Origin: Fidelibacterota bacterium
GTDB lineage: Bacteria > Fidelibacterota > UBA8477
DNA length: 11,646 nt
Assembly (NCBI GenBank): GCA_021734045.1
Contig: JAIPJR010000077.1
Span: forward strand, 1 to 11,646
Direction: 5' to 3'
Shown: positions 6,856 through 11,646 of the stretch, in pieces
How the letters are laid out: each line of letters begins with the position of its first letter
Numbering within the stretch: position 1 is the stretch's first letter
Program-made: the position numbers and the translations under genes
The notes under the pieces: model-generated
Database searches by the model: none
What the model saw: only the letters and a program-made list of their open reading frames with translations
Told to the model about the DNA's origin: nothing

Positions 6856-9106
6856 CGGGCAAATATGGTTCACGCTTGAGGATTAAACAACCCAATGGTG
6901 GTAAACTGAGCGAGAGGTGATTTTCTCCCGATTCATTCCCCTGGGCGGTGAGAATGCCGTCACTCCCCTGCTGGAAGCCACCATATTTTTCAGCGTCACT
7001 GGTGAGAATGACACGGTATTCACCGCTATCCGGAACCCGGATTGCGTAATGGTGACGAGGTACGGGTGTAAAATTAAAAATGACGATGATTGGACTCTTG
7101 GCTTCATCGTGCTGGCGCTGGTATGAAATAACGGAATTTTCCACATCATGAAAATCAATCCACTGGAAACCAGAGGGATGAAAGTCCACCTGGTGAAGGC
7201 CAGGTTCTTCCAAGAGTAAACGATTCAAATCGCGTATCCAGGCAAGCAGACCCTGATGAATGGGGAATTCGGTCAAATTCCAATCCAGACCCTGTTCAGC
7301 GTTCCATTCATTCCACTGTCCAAATTCCGAACCCATGAAGAGCAATTTCTTCCCCGGGTAGGTCCACATGAAACCATACAAAAGACGCAGGTTAGCAAAC
7401 TGTTCCTCGTAACTGCCGGGCATTTTAGACAACAAAGCTTTCTTACCATGGACCACCTCGTCATGGGACAGCGGGAGCAGAAAATTTTCGTTAAATGCGT
7501 ACATCAGGCCAAATGTGAGATTATTGTGGTGATATTTACGGTGAACCGGATCGTTCTGGAAATAGTGGAGAATATCATGCATCCAACCCATATTCCACTT
7601 CATCCCAAACCCCAGTCCACCGGCATAAACCGGCTTTGAGACACCCGGCCAGGCGGTGGATTCCTCAGCAATTGTTACCACACCCGGAAAGCGCTGGTAA
7701 ACTGATTCATTCATCTGCCGGAGAAATTCAATAGCCGCCAGATTTTCACGGCCGCCATATTTGTTGGGAATCCACTCCCCTGCTTTCCGAGAGTAATCCA
7801 AATATATCATACTGGCCACCGCATCCACCCGGATCCCATCAATGTGATATTTATCCAGCCAGAAATGAGCACTTGCTACGAGAAAATTACGCACTTCATT
7901 GCGTTCGTAGTTGAAAATTTTTGTACCCCAGTCCGGATGTTCCCCCTGCCGGGGATCTGCATGTTCATACAAGGCTGAACCATCAAAATAGCTCAAGGCA
8001 AAGGTATCACGGGGAAAATGCGCCGGTACCCAGTCCAGAATCACACCAATCTGGTTCTGATGACAATAATCCACAAAATACATGAAATCTTCTGGTGATC
8101 CGAACCGGCTGGTGGGCGCAAAATAGCCGGTAGCCTGATAGCCCCACGATCCGTCAAAAGGATGCTCGTTCACGGGTAAAAGTTCAATGTGACTGAATCC
8201 CAAATCCTGACAATGTGCCACCAGTTGGTGCGCGAGGTCGCGGTAGTTAAGAAATTCACCGTGCTCCCCACGCCGCCAGGACCCCAGATGAACTTCATAA
8301 ATGCTGTAGCGCGTATCACGGTTATCCGGCAGTCCTGACCGGTCTGCCATCCATTTTTCGTCCTTCCATTGATAATTATCCAAATTCGTTGTGATGGAAG
8401 CCGTATTGGGACGCAATTCAGTTTTATTTGCCATGGGGTCGGTCTTGAGTATGACCATACCGGCTGATGTACGAATTTCAAATTTGTAGAGTGTGCCGGA
8501 CTCAATCCCCGGGATAAAAAGCTCCCATACACCAGAGCTTCCCATGACCCGCATGGGGTGGCGACGGCCATCCCATTGGTTGAACGCTCCCACGACGCTT
8601 ACCCGCTGTGCACTGGGCGCCCAAACCGCAAAATAATATCCCGTCTGTCCATCCACTGTCAGCGGATGAGATCCCAGTTTTTCATATACATGATAATGAT
8701 TCCCCTGTCCCCACAGATATAAATCGTATTCCGTGATAACCGGTAGAGTTGTATAAGGGTCACTGATAACCTCTTCATTACCGTCGTTGTAGGTTATCGC
8801 CAACTGGTATTTGGTATCAGGCAGTTTTTGAGGGGTAAAAATACCCTCAAAAAAGCCACTGCGATGGATTTGATTCAATTCGCCAATCTGTTTTTTCATG
8901 CGCATAACACGAACCTGAACGGCGTCCGGAATAAAAACTCGCACGACCCAGTGTTGTGTGCGCTGCCCTTTTGATTTTCCAGGTTTTGTATAAGGGTGGC
9001 GTCCCAATACTTGAAACGGGTCATGGTGGCGCGACTCTATGATTTTCAGAATTTCTTCATGGGAAATTGTCGAATCAGCGATGAATCCTGACACGGGCTG
9101 GCGCAT
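6851..9106 (-). CDS. glgB: 1,4-alpha-glucan branching enzyme (GH13_9)
   Basis: This 751-residue enzyme makes alpha-1,6 branches in glycogen by transferring segments of alpha-1,4 chains. Its length fits long-form GlgB with two N-terminal beta modules. The N1 module is about 20-115, starting HHDPFQVLG. The CBM48 module is about 130-235, with YYFAVWAPSAQRVSVVGAFN. The catalytic barrel begins near 265 with YSIYEVHLGSWRR and holds HPFDGSWGYQATGYFAPTSR. The catalytic triad is visible: nucleophile Asp428 in DGIRVD, general acid Glu481 in IAEEST, and Asp549 in LSHDEV. A C-terminal all-beta domain ends the protein. The ATG stands 3 nt after the phosphatase stop with only a weak GAG upstream, so translation probably depends on coupling. 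No glgA, glgC or glgP is in the window, so the rest of glycogen metabolism must lie elsewhere. This assignment is secure. Confidence -1.
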   Translation of the reverse strand: MRQPVSGFIADSTISHEEILKIIESRHHDPFQVLGRHPYTKPGKSKGQRTQHWVVRVFIPDAVQVRVMRMKKQIGELNQIHRSGFFEGIFTPQKLPDTKYQLAITYNDGNEEVISDPYTTLPVITEYDLYLWGQGNHYHVYEKLGSHPLTVDGQTGYYFAVWAPSAQRVSVVGAFNQWDGRRHPMRVMGSSGVWELFIPGIESGTLYKFEIRTSAGMVILKTDPMANKTELRPNTASITTNLDNYQWKDEKWMADRSGLPDNRDTRYSIYEVHLGSWRRGEHGEFLNYRDLAHQLVAHCQDLGFSHIELLPVNEHPFDGSWGYQATGYFAPTSRFGSPEDFMYFVDYCHQNQIGVILDWVPAHFPRDTFALSYFDGSALYEHADPRQGEHPDWGTKIFNYERNEVRNFLVASAHFWLDKYHIDGIRVDAVASMIYLDYSRKAGEWIPNKYGGRENLAAIEFLRQMNESVYQRFPGVVTIAEESTAWPGVSKPVYAGGLGFGMKWNMGWMHDILHYFQNDPVHRKYHHNNLTFGLMYAFNENFLLPLSHDEVVHGKKALLSKMPGSYEEQFANLRLLYGFMWTYPGKKLLFMGSEFGQWNEWNAEQGLDWNLTEFPIHQGLLAWIRDLNRLLLEEPGLHQVDFHPSGFQWIDFHDVENSVISYQRQHDEAKSPIIVIFNFTPVPRHHYAIRVPDSGEYRVILTSDAEKYGGFQQGSDGILTAQGNESGENHLSLSLPPLGCLILKREPYLPV

Positions 9107-9109
9107 GGA

Positions 9110-10798
9110 TTAATGCTCAATCATCGAAAGAACCGAATGACCATCCAGATTATCCGGTACTTTGAGGTTTAGCAGTTCGGCCAATGTGGGGGCAATGTCA
9201 ATTGTGCGCACGCGTTGGGAGATTTTTTGTGCGCTAATCCCATCCCCCATAATCATCCAGGGAACATGCATATCATAATAATAGGGCTGACCGTGTCCCG
9301 TGCCCTTGGGCAGGCTGGTGAGGTATTGGTATTGTTTAGGAACAATATGCCAATCCGGTCCCTTTTCCGGATGCCAGGAATGAGCAACCAGTTGCCCCAG
9401 TGTATCCAAGTCAGAATGCCTGGTTAATTCGTCCCGGTTATAGACAGCTTGCACCCAGTGCTGCTGTAGGGCTTCTGTACGGATGAATGCATCCAGGTCA
9501 GAAAATTCAATACCAGCATCAGTCAAAACAGAATCACTGATATAAATATCCAGCATGCCGTAGGAGAGAAAAATGTCATCATCCACACCATATTTTATTT
9601 GAACAGCCTGCTTAAGTGAGTCCCTGAATGCTCGGGCGGTGGGACCACCACGGTGGGCGGGGAGTCCCTGTTCCTGCAGCATTTCAGGCATATCCATGCA
9701 GCCATGGTCAGAGGAGATGGCATAGAGGATGTCAGATTTGGGTATCCTGGTCTCTAATTTAATCATAAATGTTTCCAGATATTGGTCCAGCAACAATTCC
9801 AGCTCTGCCGTCTCATGGCCGTTAGGGCCTGTGCAATGGGTGATAATGTCCATGGATGAGATTCCCACAATCAGAAGGTCAGGTACCTCATCCACCCCCA
9901 GATTCTCCTCAGCACTAATCCGTTCAGCCAACTGTAGTGTGACTTCATCCAAAAAGGGCATAAATCCGAATTGCCCGTAATAGGTGTGCGATAAGCCCGA
10001 ATCACCTGAAGAGATATAGTGGGGAAATGAAGGGTTATGTCGATCTGGATTTTTTTCGGAATCGCTGGTCCGGCGGGAAATATCTCGTTCATAGAAATAG
10101 TCGTCTTCACTGCGACCCACGGATTGGTAATACGATTCAGGCTGAGATTTTTCCCATCTTACCCCACGATATCCGGCCGGGTAGTTCTGCTGATTGAATT
10201 CATCAATATAATCAGGATAGGTTTCCATATAGTATTTTGATGTGATGAAATTCCCGAGGTCCCAGTCGTACCAATACGCGCCGTCAGGATTTTTCCCACC
10301 CATCAGTACGGCAGCACGATCTTTTCCGGAGACACTGAATACTTTTGCGCTGGGGTGAGTCTTCTTCAGCCAATCTCCCAACGATGTGCCCTCCACCCTG
10401 CGGTAGGATGTCCCCCTGCCCGACTGACCGATGATGGGAGACGCTTCATCTTCAACGCAATAAAAATTCCGTCCCTGGGATTTATCGAAATAATTATTGG
10501 CCAGAATACCCATAGAACCGTGATGGCGTCCCGATAATAGGGTGAGATGCCCCGGTCCGGTAGCGGTAGATGCGTGATGATGGACGGTATTGGTAAACCA
10601 CGCAGCATTTTCGGTAAATCGCTGTAAACCACCGGTATAGTAAGGTTGAAAACGACCCGGTAAATCACCGCGCCACGAATCCAGTGAGATAAAGACAACC
10701 AGTTTTGGCAGATCGCTGGTTTGCCCAGATTTTCCCCCACAACACAACAGAATGACAAGACTAATTCCGGCCAGTAAACTCAATTTTATTAATCGCAT
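9110..10798 (-). CDS. PafA-type alkaline phosphatase family protein, secreted or lipid-anchored
   Basis: This 562-residue enzyme belongs to the alkaline phosphatase superfamily in the PafA/SPAP-like branch, which releases phosphate from monoesters in the periplasm with two zinc ions and a threonine nucleophile. All expected active-site positions are visible: Asp40 in SLDS, Thr80 in TATGPGH, Asn101 in GILANNYFD, Lys159 and Arg161 in SGKDRAA, Asp317 and His321 in SSMDIITH, Asp364-His365 in SSDHGC, and His502 in GTGHGQPYYYD. The Lys-Arg pair marks the monoesterase type. Residues 1-20 are a signal segment ending LLCCGG; the Cys pair could be a lipobox, but it lacks the usual Gly, Ala or Ser before Cys, so the anchor is uncertain. 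The start overlaps the tyrS stop by 10 nt, with an AAGGTG site just upstream. There is no visible phosphate-starvation box, and being in an operon with tyrS and glgB is unusual. Confidence -1.
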   Translation of the reverse strand: MRLIKLSLLAGISLVILLCCGGKSGQTSDLPKLVVFISLDSWRGDLPGRFQPYYTGGLQRFTENAAWFTNTVHHHASTATGPGHLTLLSGRHHGSMGILANNYFDKSQGRNFYCVEDEASPIIGQSGRGTSYRRVEGTSLGDWLKKTHPSAKVFSVSGKDRAAVLMGGKNPDGAYWYDWDLGNFITSKYYMETYPDYIDEFNQQNYPAGYRGVRWEKSQPESYYQSVGRSEDDYFYERDISRRTSDSEKNPDRHNPSFPHYISSGDSGLSHTYYGQFGFMPFLDEVTLQLAERISAEENLGVDEVPDLLIVGISSMDIITHCTGPNGHETAELELLLDQYLETFMIKLETRIPKSDILYAISSDHGCMDMPEMLQEQGLPAHRGGPTARAFRDSLKQAVQIKYGVDDDIFLSYGMLDIYISDSVLTDAGIEFSDLDAFIRTEALQQHWVQAVYNRDELTRHSDLDTLGQLVAHSWHPEKGPDWHIVPKQYQYLTSLPKGTGHGQPYYYDMHVPWMIMGDGISAQKISQRVRTIDIAPTLAELLNLKVPDNLDGHSVLSMIEH

Positions 10799-11646
10799 AA
10801 CACCTTCAGAAATTTGCGTTTACCGACCTTGACAATGTATTCATGGCCGGGCGCAAAATGAAAATACTCATCTTCTATTTTCTCATCATCCACGGAAACG
10901 GCATTTTGTCTGATCATGCGCCGTACTTCACTACGGCTGGCCAGAATATTCGCATCCGTGAGAACATCCACGATGGTGCGTTCACAATGTTCTGCTGCCA
11001 ATGAATATTCCGGCATATCATCGGGGACCTGTTTTTTTATAAACAGCTTATCAAAGCTATTTTCGGCTTCCAATGCCGCTTTATCATCGTAATACAGACT
11101 CACCACCGCTCTCGCCAGTTCACGCTTGAAGTCCCGCGGGTTAGCACCGGCTTTCATTTCTGTTTCGATTTGCTGAATGCGGTCACCGGGAACATCAGTG
11201 GTGAGTACAAAATACTTCAGAATCAGATCATCTGGTATGGAGAGCAGTTTACCGTACATTTGATCCGCTGTTTCCGTCAAGCCCACATAATTATCCATGG
11301 ATTTGGACATCTTCTCTTTACCGTCCGTCCCTTCCAGTAAAGGCATGGTGAGGATAATCTGTGGCTCCTGGCCGGCCTGGCGTTGTAACTCGCGACCCAC
11401 CAACAGATTGAAAAGCTGGTCGGTTCCCCCCAGCTCCACATCAACATTCAAGGCAACCGAATCCTGCGCTTGAGCCAGTGGATAAAGAAATTCATGAATG
11501 GAAATAGGTACACCACTTTTATAGCGCTTACTAAAATCGTCCGGTCCAAGCATCTGAGCCACAGTGTATTGCGCTGAAAGTTCGATAACATCCGGGAAGG
11601 TCATCTGTGACAGCCAACTGGAATTATGCACCACTTCCAAATCATT
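10789..11646 (-). CDS. tyrS: Tyrosyl-tRNA synthetase, C-terminal part (5' end outside window)
   Basis: The frame runs in from the window edge and gives 285 residues of a protein that should be near 400, so the Rossmann-fold start with the HIGH-type motif is missing. It charges tRNA-Tyr with tyrosine in the cytosol. Visible landmarks are EFLYPLAQAQDSV, the tyrosine-binding stretch DVELGGTDQLFNLL, and the KMSKS loop (EKMSKSMDN, about residue 112 of the visible part). The last 65 residues or so form an S4-like RNA-binding domain (ILASRSEVRRMIRQNAVSV). KMSKS, rather than KFGKT as in E. coli TyrS, places it in the second bacterial TyrRS type, also called TyrZ-like. The stop overlaps the start of the phosphatase gene by 10 nt. 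The assignment is secure; the true start cannot be seen. Confidence -1.
   Translation of the reverse strand, partial: NDLEVVHNSSWLSQMTFPDVIELSAQYTVAQMLGPDDFSKRYKSGVPISIHEFLYPLAQAQDSVALNVDVELGGTDQLFNLLVGRELQRQAGQEPQIILTMPLLEGTDGKEKMSKSMDNYVGLTETADQMYGKLLSIPDDLILKYFVLTTDVPGDRIQQIETEMKAGANPRDFKRELARAVVSLYYDDKAALEAENSFDKLFIKKQVPDDMPEYSLAAEHCERTIVDVLTDANILASRSEVRRMIRQNAVSVDDEKIEDEYFHFAPGHEYIVKVGKRKFLKVLCD

Overview
This is a compact bacterial window with every supported gene on the minus strand, so transcription runs from high to low coordinates. Two lipoprotein or secreted-lipoprotein signals, an outer-membrane-like beta barrel and a PafA-type periplasmic phosphatase indicate a Gram-negative (diderm) organism. 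The mix of a KMSKS-type TyrRS, a PafA-type phosphatase, a DUF6175-like protein and N-terminal signals ending in SGQ or SAQ suggests a member of the FCB superphylum (Bacteroidota or a relative such as Marinimicrobia or Calditrichota). This placement is inference; there is no rRNA marker.

Region A (11646 to 4639) looks like one transcription unit: tyrS (5' end outside the window), a PafA-type alkaline phosphatase, glgB, then an ABC-2 exporter ATPase and its permease. The spacings are a 10-nt overlap, a 3-nt gap, a 31-nt gap and a 4-nt ATGA overlap. A bulged hairpin with a short T-run follows the permease. A perfect TATAAT near the end of glgB may give the ABC pair its own start.

Region B (4628 to 4171) is a self-contained thioredoxin gene, with a strong sigma-70-type promoter, a good ribosome binding site and a perfect-palindrome terminator. 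Its active site reads CMPC instead of the usual CGPC.

Region C (4151 to 1) is the part most likely to be undescribed. It is a three-gene envelope cassette: (i) a secreted protein with an FlgT-C-like SH3-type segment joined to a probable 8-stranded outer-membrane barrel; (ii) a secreted protein with an FlgT-N-like domain and a DUF6175/CsgG-like middle, beginning with TTG; (iii) an LPP20-family lipoprotein with a TPR-like stretch and a beta-sandwich region, cut by the window edge. The domain set resembles the Vibrio FlgT/FlgP outer-membrane flagellar ring proteins, but no flagellar gene is visible, so the role is open. An imperfect inverted repeat overlaps the candidate promoter of this operon.

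There are no tRNA or rRNA genes, insertion sequences, CRISPR arrays or plus-strand genes that I can support. The only intergenic stretches above 100 bases are 4023-4224 and 4555-4693, and both are filled with regulatory signals.
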